Positions 8,606 to 16,092 of a stretch of 64,000 nt of DNA are shown piece by piece. The stretch is from JAOPZW01 sp963806015 (lineage in GTDB: Bacteria > Actinomycetota > Thermoleophilia > Solirubrobacterales > Solirubrobacteraceae). Made by a program: the position numbers and the translations under genes. Location: the NCBI GenBank assembly GCA_963806015.1, contig CAWDWM010000006.1, forward strand, positions 777,682 to 841,681. Reading direction: 5' to 3'. The notes beneath the pieces are model-generated. The model had not been told where the DNA came from, did not search any database, and worked only from the letters and a program-made list of their open reading frames with translations. Each line of letters starts with the position of its first letter. The first letter of the stretch is position 1.

Positions 8606-9429
8606 CCCCGTTCCGGGCCTCGCCCAGCATCACGGAGACCTGGCAGCACTTCGACTTCGCCGTCGCCGACGGCGTCGCCACGCTGACCTTCAATCGCCCG
8701 GACAAGCTCAACGCGCTGACGTTCGACGTCTACGCCGACCTGCGCGACCTGCTCGCCGAGCTGCCGCACCGCGGCGACGCGCGCGTGCTCGTCATCACCG
8801 GCGCGGGGCGCGGCTTCTGCTCGGGCGGCGACGTCGAGGAGATCATCGGCGAGCTTCAGCGCATGGAGACCGCCGAGCTGCTCGAGTTCACGCGCATGAC
8901 CGGCGCCGTGGTCAAGGCGCTGCGCGAGTGCCCGCTGCCGGTCGTCGCGGCGATCAACGGCGTCGCGGCCGGTGCCGGCTCGGTGATCGCGCTGGCCAGC
9001 GACTTCCGCCTGCTGGCGCGGTCGGCGTCGTTCGCGTTCCTCTTCACCAGGGTCGGCCTTTCCGGCGCCGACATGGGGTCGGCCTACCTGCTGCCGCGGA
9101 TCGTCGGGCTCGGCCGCGCGACCGAGCTCCTCGTGCTGGGCGACAAGGTCTCCGCCGAGCGGGCGGAGCTGATCGGGCTCGCGACGCAGGTCGTCGACGA
9201 CGACGAGCTACCCGTCGTGGCGCAGGCACTCGCGCGCCGCCTGGCCGACGGGCCCGCGCTGGCCTACTCGACCACGAAGGTCATGCTCACGCGCGAGCTC
9301 GACATGAGCCTCGGCAGCGCGATCGAGATGGAGGCCCTGACGCAGGCGCTGCTGATGGGCAGCCGCGACCACGGCGAGTTCTACGCCGCGTGGAGCGAGG
9401 GCCGCAAGCCGGCGTGGAGCGGGCGATGA
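8602..9429 (+). CDS. enoyl-CoA hydratase/isomerase (crotonase) family protein
   Basis: 275 residues beginning at the ATG that overlaps the SDR stop. Crotonase features: VATLTFNRPDKLNALTFDVY, VLVITGAGRGFCSGGDV (oxyanion hole), VVAAINGVAAGAGSVIALA (second oxyanion-hole glycine), then FTRVGLSGADMGSAYLLPRI, in which the usual catalytic Glu position after the helix carries GADMG. A C-terminal trimerisation part follows. Likely hydrates or hydrolyses an unsaturated cyclic CoA intermediate in the same pathway. It overlaps RidA by 4 bases. Confidence 0.88.
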   Translation: MTPFRASPSITETWQHFDFAVADGVATLTFNRPDKLNALTFDVYADLRDLLAELPHRGDARVLVITGAGRGFCSGGDVEEIIGELQRMETAELLEFTRMTGAVVKALRECPLPVVAAINGVAAGAGSVIALASDFRLLARSASFAFLFTRVGLSGADMGSAYLLPRIVGLGRATELLVLGDKVSAERAELIGLATQVVDDDELPVVAQALARRLADGPALAYSTTKVMLTRELDMSLGSAIEMEALTQALLMGSRDHGEFYAAWSEGRKPAWSGR

Positions 9430-9827
9430 GCAACGAGATCGTCACCGCGCCCGAGCTCGCGCCGCCGGTCGGCTACGCCCACGCGGTCATCGGCGCGCGG
9501 GGCGGGCGCACCGTCTACCTCGGCGGCCAGACCGCGCTGGGTGCCGACGGCGCGATCCACGGCGACACGCTCGCCGAGCAGTTCGACGTCGCCGCGGGCA
9601 ACGTCGTCGCGGCGCTGCGAGCCGCCGGTGGGGCGCCCGAGGACCTCGTGCAGATGCTCGTCTTCGTCACCGACGTCGCGGAGTACAAGGCGTCGCTGCG
9701 CGATCTCGGCGAGGTCTGGAAGCGCCGCTTCGGCCGCCGCTACCCGGCGATCGCCCTGCTGGGCGTGAGCGCGCTGTTCGACGAAGCCGCGCGGGTCGAG
9801 CTCGTCGGCACGGCGGTGATCGCCTAG
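9426..9827 (+). CDS. RidA family enamine/imine deaminase
   Basis: 133 residues, the standard size for the trimeric RidA/YjgF fold. Recognisable stretches: VGYAHAVIGARGGRTVYLGG, QTALGADG, the helix with AAGNVVAALRAAGGAPEDL, VFVTDVAEYKA, and RYPAIALLGVSALFDEAARVELVGTAVI. Instead of the family's usual C-terminal IEIEA-type ending, it has VELVG. RidA enzymes hydrolyse reactive enamines and imines to keto compounds and ammonia. In this operon it fits release of ammonia from a 2-amino-enoyl-CoA formed by dearomatisation of 2-aminobenzoyl-CoA, which is a main reason to assign the cluster to anthranilate. Confidence 0.87.
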   Translation: MSNEIVTAPELAPPVGYAHAVIGARGGRTVYLGGQTALGADGAIHGDTLAEQFDVAAGNVVAALRAAGGAPEDLVQMLVFVTDVAEYKASLRDLGEVWKRRFGRRYPAIALLGVSALFDEAARVELVGTAVIA

Positions 9828-9830
9828 CTA

Positions 9831-9849
9831 TAGCTAGCTAAGCTAGCTA
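9831..9849 (+). promoter_or_regulatory. perfect 9-bp inverted repeat (TAGC-rich) touching the start codon
   Basis: The sequence TAGCTAGCTAAGCTAGCTA is two 9-base arms around one base. It runs up to the base before the glycosyltransferase ATG, in place of a Shine-Dalgarno sequence. In such GC-rich DNA an AT-rich palindrome here looks like an operator or a start-codon hairpin. It shares the TTAGCTAG/TAGCTAG core with the candidate GntR operator at 15666-15687. Confidence 0.4.
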
Positions 9850-11013
9850 ATGCGGATACTCGCCGCGTGCTCGCTCGGCGGCGCGGGCCACTTCAACCCG
9901 CTCGTGCCGTTTCTGCGCGCGGCTCGCCGCCGCGGAGACGAGGTCCTCACGGTGGCGCCGCCGGCGTTGCGCGAGATGGTCGAGTCGGCCGGCTTCCCGT
10001 TCCGGGCCGGTGGTGAGCCGCCCGAGGAGCAGGTCGCGGCGATCAGGGAGCGCCTGCCGGTCGTCCCGGCGGCCGAAGCGTCGGTGCTGGGCAACCGCGA
10101 GCTGTTCGGTCGGCTGGCGACCGTCGCGATGCTGGCGGGGATGGAGGATGCATGGGGCGACTGGGGTCCCGAGCTGGTGCTGCGCGACCCGACCGAGTAC
10201 GCCTCGGCGGTGCTCGCGGCCCGGACACGAACGCCGGTCGCCCAGGTGGCGATCTCGCTGGCCGAGGCCGAGGCCGGCTCGATCGCCGTGGCCGCCCCCG
10301 CGCTGGAGGAGCACCGCCAGGGCCTGGTCTCCGAGCTGCGAGCTGCGCCCTACCTGACGCGATTCCCGGCGTCGCTGGACCCGTCGCCCTTTGCGGACAC
10401 GATCCGGTTTCATGAGCCTCGCGAACCGCCGGTCGCGCTGCCGGACTGGTGGGGCGGATCGGACGCGCCGCTGATCTACCTGACCTTCGGCACGGTCCTG
10501 GGCCACATGTCGATCGCCGCCGGGACCTACGCGATGGCGCTGAGGGCGGTCGCGCGCCTGAGCGCACGGGTGCTGCTGACCGTCGGCCGTCGCTTCGACG
10601 CCTCGACGCTGGGCCCGGTCCCGGCCAACGTCCACGTGGAGCCCTGGATCGACCAGGCGCGGGTGCTCGACCATGCCCAGCTGGTGGTCTGCCATGGCGG
10701 CTCGGGGACCACCCTCGCCGCGTTGGCGGCCGGCGTGCCGCTGGTCATGGTGCCGCTGTTTGCCGACCAGTTCGAGAACGCTCGACGGGTCGCGCAAGCA
10801 GGAGCCGGACGCGTCGTGGAAACCCGGGTGCCGGAGATCACCGAGGGCATCCACGACGTGCTCGGGGACGTCACTTACCGCGACCGGGCGCGCGACATCG
10901 CCGCCGAGATGGCGGCCACGCCGACCGTCGAGGACGTCCTGGCGCGGCCGCCCGCCTCTACCGACTCGAGTGCACGCGAGCGTCGGCCTGCAGGATCGGA
11001 GACGAAGGCCTGA
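9850..11013 (+). CDS. GT1-family (UGT/MGT-like) glycosyltransferase
   Basis: 387 residues, typical of actinobacterial natural-product or macrolide glycosyltransferases with the GT-B fold. The N-terminal acceptor domain opens with RILAACSLGGAGHFNPLVPF, the usual start. The C-terminal domain has IYLTFGTVLGH (nucleotide-sugar loop), VEPWIDQARVLDHAQLVVCH, HGGSGTTLAALAAGVP and a closing FADQFENARRV, the PSPG-like donor-binding block with acidic D-Q pair. The acceptor is unknown. No Shine-Dalgarno precedes the ATG; a TAGC palindrome occupies the place. The 3' end overlaps the convergent DUF4386 gene by 56 bases. Confidence 0.88.
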   Translation: MRILAACSLGGAGHFNPLVPFLRAARRRGDEVLTVAPPALREMVESAGFPFRAGGEPPEEQVAAIRERLPVVPAAEASVLGNRELFGRLATVAMLAGMEDAWGDWGPELVLRDPTEYASAVLAARTRTPVAQVAISLAEAEAGSIAVAAPALEEHRQGLVSELRAAPYLTRFPASLDPSPFADTIRFHEPREPPVALPDWWGGSDAPLIYLTFGTVLGHMSIAAGTYAMALRAVARLSARVLLTVGRRFDASTLGPVPANVHVEPWIDQARVLDHAQLVVCHGGSGTTLAALAAGVPLVMVPLFADQFENARRVAQAGAGRVVETRVPEITEGIHDVLGDVTYRDRARDIAAEMAATPTVEDVLARPPASTDSSARERRPAGSETKA

Positions 11014-11668
11014 AGCCCTTGAAGGTGCAGTAGAGGCCGAGGAACAGCTCCCACAGGAACTCCGGGATCGTTGCGACCCCTTGCAGGGAGCGCAGCGTGC
11101 TACTCGGGTCGTTTCCGGTGAACATCACGGCCGTCCCGGACGCGATGATCAGCGGCCCGCCGATGAGTCCGAGCCATGCGGCCCGTCGCGGCACGAGTTC
11201 GGAGCGGTACATCAGGTAGCCGAGAATCAGCCCGTTCCCCCAGCCGACCACCCAGCCCGGGCCGAGGAGGAACGTCCAGTCCTTGATCGCCGCGAGCGTA
11301 TAGGCGACCGTGCCTTCAGCCACGCCCGCAGTCTCTTGGCGCAGCGTGACGATGCCAAGGACGCAGAGGATGCCGACGAGGATGAACGTGCATTCGACCA
11401 GCCGCGCGGTCACGTAGCCGATCGCCCCCTCTTCGCTCTGTCGTCTGACGATCGGGACGATCACGACCGCGGTGCCGATGTTCGCGATGATGAGCAGCAG
11501 CTCCAGCAGGGCTCCGAAGATGATCTGGCCGTCGTGCCCGGAACCCGCGATGTAGCCGACGGGATCGTCGAGTACAGGCTGGTACAGCAGCAGGGCCGGG
11601 ATCGACGTGGCGAACGTGATGAGGTAGAGCACGCCGAAGGCTCGCGCTCGCTTCTGATCCAGCGCCAT
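10958..11668 (-). CDS. DUF4386-like integral membrane protein
   Basis: 236 residues from the second in-frame ATG, which directly precedes the family-like start (LDQKRARAFGVLYLITFATS); an ATG 57 bases upstream adds only a non-conserved Cys/Arg tail. Six to seven hydrophobic segments are visible, including FGALLELLLIIANIGTAVVI, ECTFILVGILCVLGIV and WTFLLGPGWVVGWGNGLILG. The order and spacing resemble the DUF4386 family of unknown function. It converges on the glycosyltransferase. Confidence 0.75.
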   Translation of the reverse strand: MALDQKRARAFGVLYLITFATSIPALLLYQPVLDDPVGYIAGSGHDGQIIFGALLELLLIIANIGTAVVIVPIVRRQSEEGAIGYVTARLVECTFILVGILCVLGIVTLRQETAGVAEGTVAYTLAAIKDWTFLLGPGWVVGWGNGLILGYLMYRSELVPRRAAWLGLIGGPLIIASGTAVMFTGNDPSSTLRSLQGVATIPEFLWELFLGLYCTFKGFRPSSPILQADARVHSSR

Positions 11669-11772
11669 CCTCAGACCCCTTGCCTTTCCCCGGCGATGGC
11701 AGCAGCAGGCGGATTCCCACGCCACTCGTTGACCGGCTAGGAGGCGAACCTATCGGCCGCAGACCGAACGGG

Positions 11773-13431
11773 CTACGGACCGAGTTCGCACAAACCACCC
11801 CGCATCACGGGGACCGTGGCCAGGGTCACTGCCGGCCAGTCGTGGACCATGCGGCACAGCGTCCGGTCGTGGGTGACGAGAACGACCGCGGCCGGCGTGC
11901 TGAGGAGGGCATCGCAGAGCTCGTCGACGAGCGTGACCGACAGGTGGGTGGTCGGTTCGTCGAGCAGCAGCACCGAGGGTCGGCTCAGCAGCAGGCAGGC
12001 GAGCGTGACGCGTCGGCGCTGCCCGACCGACAGCCGCCCGAACGACCGACCGAGGTCGGCGTCGCGCAGCAGTCCGCTCGCACAGATCTGATCGAGATCC
12101 CACGCGCCGAGCACCTCGGCGGGCGTGCGGTCGGGATTCCAGTCGTCCTCCTGGGCGAGCAGCCCGACGTCGGCGCCAGGCGCGACGGTCAGCGCGCCGG
12201 TGTCGGGTGCGAGCCGGCCGGCCAGCACGCTCAGCAGCGTCGACTTCCCAGCGCCGTTCGCGCCGCGCAACAGCAGGCGGCCGCGCGCCGCGAGCCGGAT
12301 CGGCGCGTCGGACGGCTGGGTCACGCGACCGCGCACGGCGATTCCGGCGGCCTCGAGCAGGATCGCGTCACCCGTATCCGCGGCAGCGGGCGCGGGCGCG
12401 GTGAACGTCAGCGGCTGCGGCGCAGCGGGCCCGCGCTCGCGCCGGACCTCATCGATGCGGCGCTGAAGCAGCCGCACCGAACTCGCCGCTCGGCTCTGGC
12501 GTCCATGCTTGGCCGCGCCCTTGCCCGGCTGCCAGTGGCCCGGCGCCGCGGCGCGAGCGGCGACCAACCGCTGCGAGAGGTCGCGCTCGGCGTCGACGCT
12601 CGCGGCATACCGCCGGCGCCACTCGCGCAGCGTCCCGGCGCGCGCCTCGCGGTAGGCGGGAAAGCTTCCACCGAACAGGGTGCCCCCGGCGCCAAGTGCC
12701 GGGTCGAGGTCGAGGATCGCCGTCGCGACCGCGTCCAGCAGCCAGCGATCGTGCGTCACGAACACAGCGATCCCCCGAAACGCGACCAGCCACCGCACCA
12801 GCCGGTCCAGCGAACCGTCGTCGAGGTGGTTGCTCGGCTCATCGAGCAGCACGGCGCCGGCCGGGTCAGCCAGCGCGCAGCCGAGCCGCAGGCGGTAGCG
12901 CTGGCCGACCGACAGGCCGGCAAGCGCCTGTCCGGCGTCGAAGTGCGCATCGAAGGCGTCCAGCGCCGCCCCCAGTCGCCGCTCGGCGTCCCACGCGCCC
13001 AGCCGCTCGGCGTGCGCGAGCGCGGCCGCGTAGCGCTCGCCAGCGCCCTCTGCGCCCGCCGCGAGGCCAGACGCAGCAACGCCGAGCGCCGCCAGCGCGC
13101 CGCGCGGCGATCGCAGCGCCTCCGCCCGCACCGAAGCGACCGTCGCCCCGGCCGGCGCGTCCATCTCCTGCTCGACGAGGAAGCGACGCTCGGTCGTCCA
13201 GCACACGTCGCCGCCGTCGGGCACGAGCGTGCCCGCGAGCAGCCGCAACAGCGTGCTCTTCCCGACGCCGTTATCGCCGATCACCGCCAGGCGCTGCCCA
13301 GCGGTGACGGTGAGCGAGACGCCCTCGAGCACGGCGCCCTCGCCGAATCCCTTGCACAGATCGCGCGCACGGAGATGCGACCGCGCGCGTGACTCGAACG
13401 GCGCCACGGCGCCGACCAGCGGTGAACGCAT
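11773..13431 (-). CDS. ABC-F family ATPase (ribosome-associated, probable antibiotic resistance or translation factor)
   Basis: 552 residues with two ATPase domains and no membrane segment, as in ABC-F proteins. Domain 1: Walker A GDNGVGKST, signature LSVGQ, Walker B LLDEPSNHL, then FVTHDRWLL. An interdomain linker of roughly 80 residues (RREWRRRYAASVD, LLQRRIDEVRRERG) follows. Domain 2: Walker A GANGAGKST, LSVGQ, LLDEPTTHLS, LVTHDRTL. ABC-F proteins act on the ribosomal E site, and several protect against macrolides, lincosamides or pleuromutilins. A leader with a 9-codon uORF and two hairpins precedes this gene, which is typical of drug-inducible members. A good Shine-Dalgarno (AGGAAGGA) lies 6-7 bases before the ATG. 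Confidence 0.9.
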   Translation of the reverse strand: MRSPLVGAVAPFESRARSHLRARDLCKGFGEGAVLEGVSLTVTAGQRLAVIGDNGVGKSTLLRLLAGTLVPDGGDVCWTTERRFLVEQEMDAPAGATVASVRAEALRSPRGALAALGVAASGLAAGAEGAGERYAAALAHAERLGAWDAERRLGAALDAFDAHFDAGQALAGLSVGQRYRLRLGCALADPAGAVLLDEPSNHLDDGSLDRLVRWLVAFRGIAVFVTHDRWLLDAVATAILDLDPALGAGGTLFGGSFPAYREARAGTLREWRRRYAASVDAERDLSQRLVAARAAAPGHWQPGKGAAKHGRQSRAASSVRLLQRRIDEVRRERGPAAPQPLTFTAPAPAAADTGDAILLEAAGIAVRGRVTQPSDAPIRLAARGRLLLRGANGAGKSTLLSVLAGRLAPDTGALTVAPGADVGLLAQEDDWNPDRTPAEVLGAWDLDQICASGLLRDADLGRSFGRLSVGQRRRVTLACLLLSRPSVLLLDEPTTHLSVTLVDELCDALLSTPAAVVLVTHDRTLCRMVHDWPAVTLATVPVMRGGLCELGP

Positions 13432-13457
13432 GACGTTCCTTCCTGAAGCGTGACGTC

Positions 13458-13499
13458 GCGGCCAATGGCCGCCACGAGAGGACCTGGCTGGACAGGTCC
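13458..13499 (-). promoter_or_regulatory. two successive hairpins in the ABC-F leader
   Basis: Read on the minus strand, the first hairpin (13499-13480) has a 7-bp stem GGACCTG/CAGGTCC with a 6-base loop. The second (13472-13458) has a 6-bp stem GCGGCC/GGCCGC with a 3-base loop. They lie between the uORF stop and the ABC-F Shine-Dalgarno. No U-run follows, so control of translation or Rho-type attenuation would be more likely than a simple intrinsic terminator. Confidence 0.5.
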
Positions 13500-13503
13500 G
13501 GCG

Positions 13504-13533
13504 CTACAGGAAGCTGTGCGGCATGCACGTCAT
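13504..13533 (-). CDS. leader peptide uORF (9 codons) upstream of ABC-F
   Basis: Encodes MTCMPHSFL and stops 5 bases before the first leader hairpin. The AT-rich TAATTT box at 13548-13543 could be the -10 element, which would put the transcription start within a few bases of this ATG, making it leaderless or nearly so. Short uORFs followed by hairpins precede many inducible ABC-F and Erm resistance genes, where drug-stalled ribosomes change the fold. The assignment rests on position and structure only. Confidence 0.45.
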   Translation of the reverse strand: MTCMPHSFL

Positions 13534-13542
13534 GCGACACCA

Positions 13543-13548
13543 AAATTA
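13543..13548 (-). promoter_or_regulatory. putative -10 box for the ABC-F leader
   Basis: TAATTT on the minus strand is the only strongly AT-rich hexamer in the leader and sits about 10 bases before the uORF ATG. No convincing -35 is visible 16-18 bases upstream. Confidence 0.3.
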
Positions 13549-13559
13549 CCACGCCCGGT

Positions 13560-13574
13560 TGAGCCGTCGGCTCA
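13560..13574 (-). terminator. hairpin over the M64 stop codon
   Basis: A 6-bp stem (TGAGCC/GGCTCA) with a 3-base loop includes the stop codon of the M64 peptidase gene. There is no downstream U-run on the minus strand, so it is a weak terminator candidate, or simply an mRNA 3' end stabiliser. Confidence 0.25.
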
Positions 13575-14963
13575 GCTTGCGGCGACCGTCAGGAGCAGGA
13601 GCTCGTCGTCGGTGAGCGGTGCCGTGGGCGGCCGGGTGGCGGCGGGTGCGGCCTTCGGTACCGAGTAGAGGTCGGATTGCCAGAGCGGCTCGCCGGCGGG
13701 CCCTGGCGCGAGGGTCGCGTAGTAGGCCTCGAGCGTGCTGATCTGGCCGGGGACGTCGTAGAGCTCCAGATAGTTGGCGCGGAGCTCTTGCACCCAGCGG
13801 GCGTACCAGGCCTCACCCTGCGCGGTGATGTCGGCGGGGTCGCCGGGTTCGAGCAGCTGGTCGGACTTCTCCAGCAGGCGCATCGTCACGAGCTCCTGGC
13901 ACCAGAGGCACAGACGGGTCCTGTCGCGCAGGTCGGCGCCCTGGATGCTGCCATCGGCAAGGTTGGTGGGGTCGCTGTCCTCCTGGGTGAACTCGTAGTT
14001 GTCGTGGGAGCCGTTCATCAGGCACATGTACTCCGAGTGCCACGCGCCGATCTCGTCGCTGCCCTGCTCCAGGAGGCCGATGCCGCCGCCGATCCACAGC
14101 CAGCCGACCAGCGGGGAGGGTGCCTGTCCGCCGGACGAGCGACGCTCCAGGCCCCACGGCGAGAGATGAAGCCAGGGGATCTGGTCAAGCCGGTCGGAGA
14201 ACCGGACGTTCGAGAGCGAGAAGACGGACGGCACGACCGGGTCGCGGTACGTGACCGTCTCGGTGCGGTGGTGGATGTACTCGTCGTGGAGCATGCCGAG
14301 GGCGTGGCTGAACTCGTGGATCTCGAAGGCGCCGAACGCGACCTTGACGTTGTGGTCCTGATCGGGGGCCGGCCGCGGAACCAACCTGTTGAAGCCGCTG
14401 GGGCCGCCGTACACGAGCATCGAGACGACCAGGTTGCGGTAGACGCCGCGCAGGTCGTCCTGGTCGATGACGAGTTGCTCGCCCGTGGTCAGGTCCTCCG
14501 GGTAGCGGCGCAGGTTGAGGTCGTCGAACGTGTCCACCGATCCCCAGAGCGCCTCGCGGAACGCGTCGTTGCGCGCGCCGCTCGCCTGCCACCAGTCGCC
14601 GTCCTGGTCGATGCCGCCGCCGCTCGCGATCGGGCAGCCGTAGTAGGAGCCGCGCAACGCCGACGCGCGCTCGGTGGAGGGCGTGTAGAGCGCCCTGATG
14701 CGGATGCAGCCGGCGAACCGCTCGTAGACGTCGATCGTGTAGAGCTCCTTCAGCCAGATGGCAAGCCCGTCACGGAACTCCGACGCCTTTATGTAGCCGT
14801 CGCCCAGGATGACGACGTCGATCAGGCGAGCCGCGGCGATCTGCACCGTCTCGCCAGGGGAGCGGATGTCCGGGATCGTGCGATCCCGCCAGTTCGGCTG
14901 GCCCAGCTCGTAGCGGATGCGCCCGTCGGCGAGCGCGGTCTCGGTGATGGTCAGGTCGGCCAT
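13572..14963 (-). CDS. M64-like (IgA peptidase family) zinc metallopeptidase
   Basis: 463 residues from the ATG with a GAGG upstream; a GTG 9 bases earlier lacks a ribosome site. The metal motif HEFSHALGMLHDEY (His216, Glu217, His220, then Asp226) matches the M64 pattern HExxH...xxDEY. An N-terminal LIDVVILGDGYIKASEF is the family's conserved first strand. Tyr/Trp-rich segments around IGAWHSEYMCLMNGSHDN and a Cys pair (LCLWCQEL) follow, close to where M64 proteins carry a C-x-x-C. No clear signal peptide is visible, so export by an ordinary Sec route is not evident. It is downstream of, and 10 bases from, the 171-residue partner. Confidence 0.8.
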   Translation of the reverse strand: MADLTITETALADGRIRYELGQPNWRDRTIPDIRSPGETVQIAAARLIDVVILGDGYIKASEFRDGLAIWLKELYTIDVYERFAGCIRIRALYTPSTERASALRGSYYGCPIASGGGIDQDGDWWQASGARNDAFREALWGSVDTFDDLNLRRYPEDLTTGEQLVIDQDDLRGVYRNLVVSMLVYGGPSGFNRLVPRPAPDQDHNVKVAFGAFEIHEFSHALGMLHDEYIHHRTETVTYRDPVVPSVFSLSNVRFSDRLDQIPWLHLSPWGLERRSSGGQAPSPLVGWLWIGGGIGLLEQGSDEIGAWHSEYMCLMNGSHDNYEFTQEDSDPTNLADGSIQGADLRDRTRLCLWCQELVTMRLLEKSDQLLEPGDPADITAQGEAWYARWVQELRANYLELYDVPGQISTLEAYYATLAPGPAGEPLWQSDLYSVPKAAPAATRPPTAPLTDDELLLLTVAAS

Positions 14964-14973
14964 CGCATCCACC

Positions 14974-15489
14974 TCAGAACTGGATCGGCGCGCGCAGGAC
15001 GCGGACGCCGATCGCCTCGAAGGAGTCGTTCGCCGTCTGCTTGTGGAAGCTCGCGACGCCGCCGTGGCTGGTGCTGACCTGGTCGCCGGTCCGCATGGCC
15101 TCCAACAACAGCGGCAACATCGCCAGGTAGTAGGGGCGCTCGCTCGAGGACAGATCCATCGTGAACCACGCCCGTACGGACCCGATCTTCACCCAGTCGG
15201 CCGTGCCGGTGGACGCGGTCAGGCTGAACCACAGTCGCGGCGTCGCATCCGTCTCCACCTCGACCGTGCCCACGTACCCGACGGTGCTCGCCGAGATCGT
15301 GGCGGGGAGGTTGGCGGCGCGGCAGGCCGCCAGGTCATCCGCGGTCGTCGCGATCTCGCCCTCGATCACGGTCAGCCTGGCCTTGGCTGCCTCCAGCGGA
15401 TGCCCGGTAAGGCCCTTGATCAGGTCCTGCTGCTCGGTCTCCTGCCGCCTGAGGTCGGCGAGGCTCTGCGCGATCCCTTCACATGCCAT
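14974..15489 (-). CDS. hypothetical partner of the M64 peptidase
   Basis: 171 residues with a strong Shine-Dalgarno (AGGAGAG). The N-terminal 55 residues look like a short coiled coil (IAQSLADLRRQETEQQDLIK ... ARLTVIEGEIATTADDLAAC). The rest is beta-rich: VGYVGTVEVET, RLWFSLTAS, VRAWFTMDLSS, with a C-terminal EAIGVRVLRAPIQF. I recognise no family. It is cotranscribed with the metallopeptidase and could be a stability or docking partner. Confidence 0.6.
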   Translation of the reverse strand: MACEGIAQSLADLRRQETEQQDLIKGLTGHPLEAAKARLTVIEGEIATTADDLAACRAANLPATISASTVGYVGTVEVETDATPRLWFSLTASTGTADWVKIGSVRAWFTMDLSSSERPYYLAMLPLLLEAMRTGDQVSTSHGGVASFHKQTANDSFEAIGVRVLRAPIQF

Positions 15490-15634
15490 GGTGACTCTCC
15501 TGTCGAACCGACGTTTCCACGAGGCCCATTCCTCGTTGCCAGGAGGACGTCACTCCCGATCAGACCTTCCACCCGCCGACGTCAATGTGCTCAACGTCAC
15601 GAACCCGATCTCGGCGCCGCACGCACAACCCTGG

Positions 15635-15664
15635 TTGACGGCACGGTCGGCGCTGCGGTACGCT
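15635..15664 (+). promoter_or_regulatory. putative promoter of the GntR-ABC operon
   Basis: TTGACG (15635-15640) and TACGCT (15659-15664) separated by 18 bases give a reasonable housekeeping-type -35/-10 pair. It ends directly before the palindromic operator and about 30 bases before the GntR start codon. Confidence 0.4.
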
Positions 15665-15665
15665 C

Positions 15666-15687
15666 TTTATCTAGTTAGCTAGGTAAA
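15666..15687 (+). promoter_or_regulatory. palindromic operator, probable GntR autoregulation site
   Basis: A 22-base near-perfect inverted repeat: the left arm TTTAtCTAG is mirrored by the right arm CTAGgTAAA around a TTAG centre, with three mismatched positions per half. It covers the expected transcription start and abuts the Shine-Dalgarno (AAAGGA). YtrA-type GntR proteins usually repress their own ABC operons from such sites. Confidence 0.55.
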
Positions 15688-15693
15688 GGACGG

Positions 15694-16092
15694 ATGTCGG
15701 TGATCGAGTTCCATCTTGAGGCGCGGTCGGGAGTGCCGACGTACCTGCAGATCGTGCAGCAGGTGCGCCAGGCCGTCCGCCTCGGCGTGCTGCGGCCCGG
15801 CGATCAGCTGCCGACGGTGAAGGACGTCGTGGGCACGCTGACCGTCAACCCCAACACCGTGCTGAAGGCCTACCGCGACCTGGACCGCGAAGGCCTGGTG
15901 GAAGGGCGCCGGGGCGTCGGCACCTTCGTCGCCGCGGGCGTCGCCCCGCTGCCGCCCGGCGACGTGCAGGACCTGCGCTCGGGGCTGGAGGGCTGGATCG
16001 CCCGAGCGCGCGGGGCCGGCCTGGACGACGAGGCCATGGCCGCGTTGTTCATGGACACGATGCGCCCGCCGGCGATCAGGAGCGTCGCATGA
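15694..16092 (+). CDS. GntR family regulator, YtrA subfamily
   Basis: 132 residues. The N-terminal winged helix (about residues 10-75) has PTYLQIVQQVRQAVRLGVLR, PGDQLPTVKDV and NPNTVLKAYRDLDREGLVEG, the classical GntR recognition helix. Only about 45 residues follow, so it has the short effector part typical of YtrA proteins, which regulate adjacent ABC transporters. It overlaps the ATPase gene by 4 bases (ATGA). Confidence 0.92.
   Translation: MSVIEFHLEARSGVPTYLQIVQQVRQAVRLGVLRPGDQLPTVKDVVGTLTVNPNTVLKAYRDLDREGLVEGRRGVGTFVAAGVAPLPPGDVQDLRSGLEGWIARARGAGLDDEAMAALFMDTMRPPAIRSVA

Noticed and set aside
12408..13307. Arg/Pro/Ala-rich plus-strand frames over the ABC-F gene
   Set aside because: Out-of-frame readings of a gene with clear Walker motifs on the other strand.
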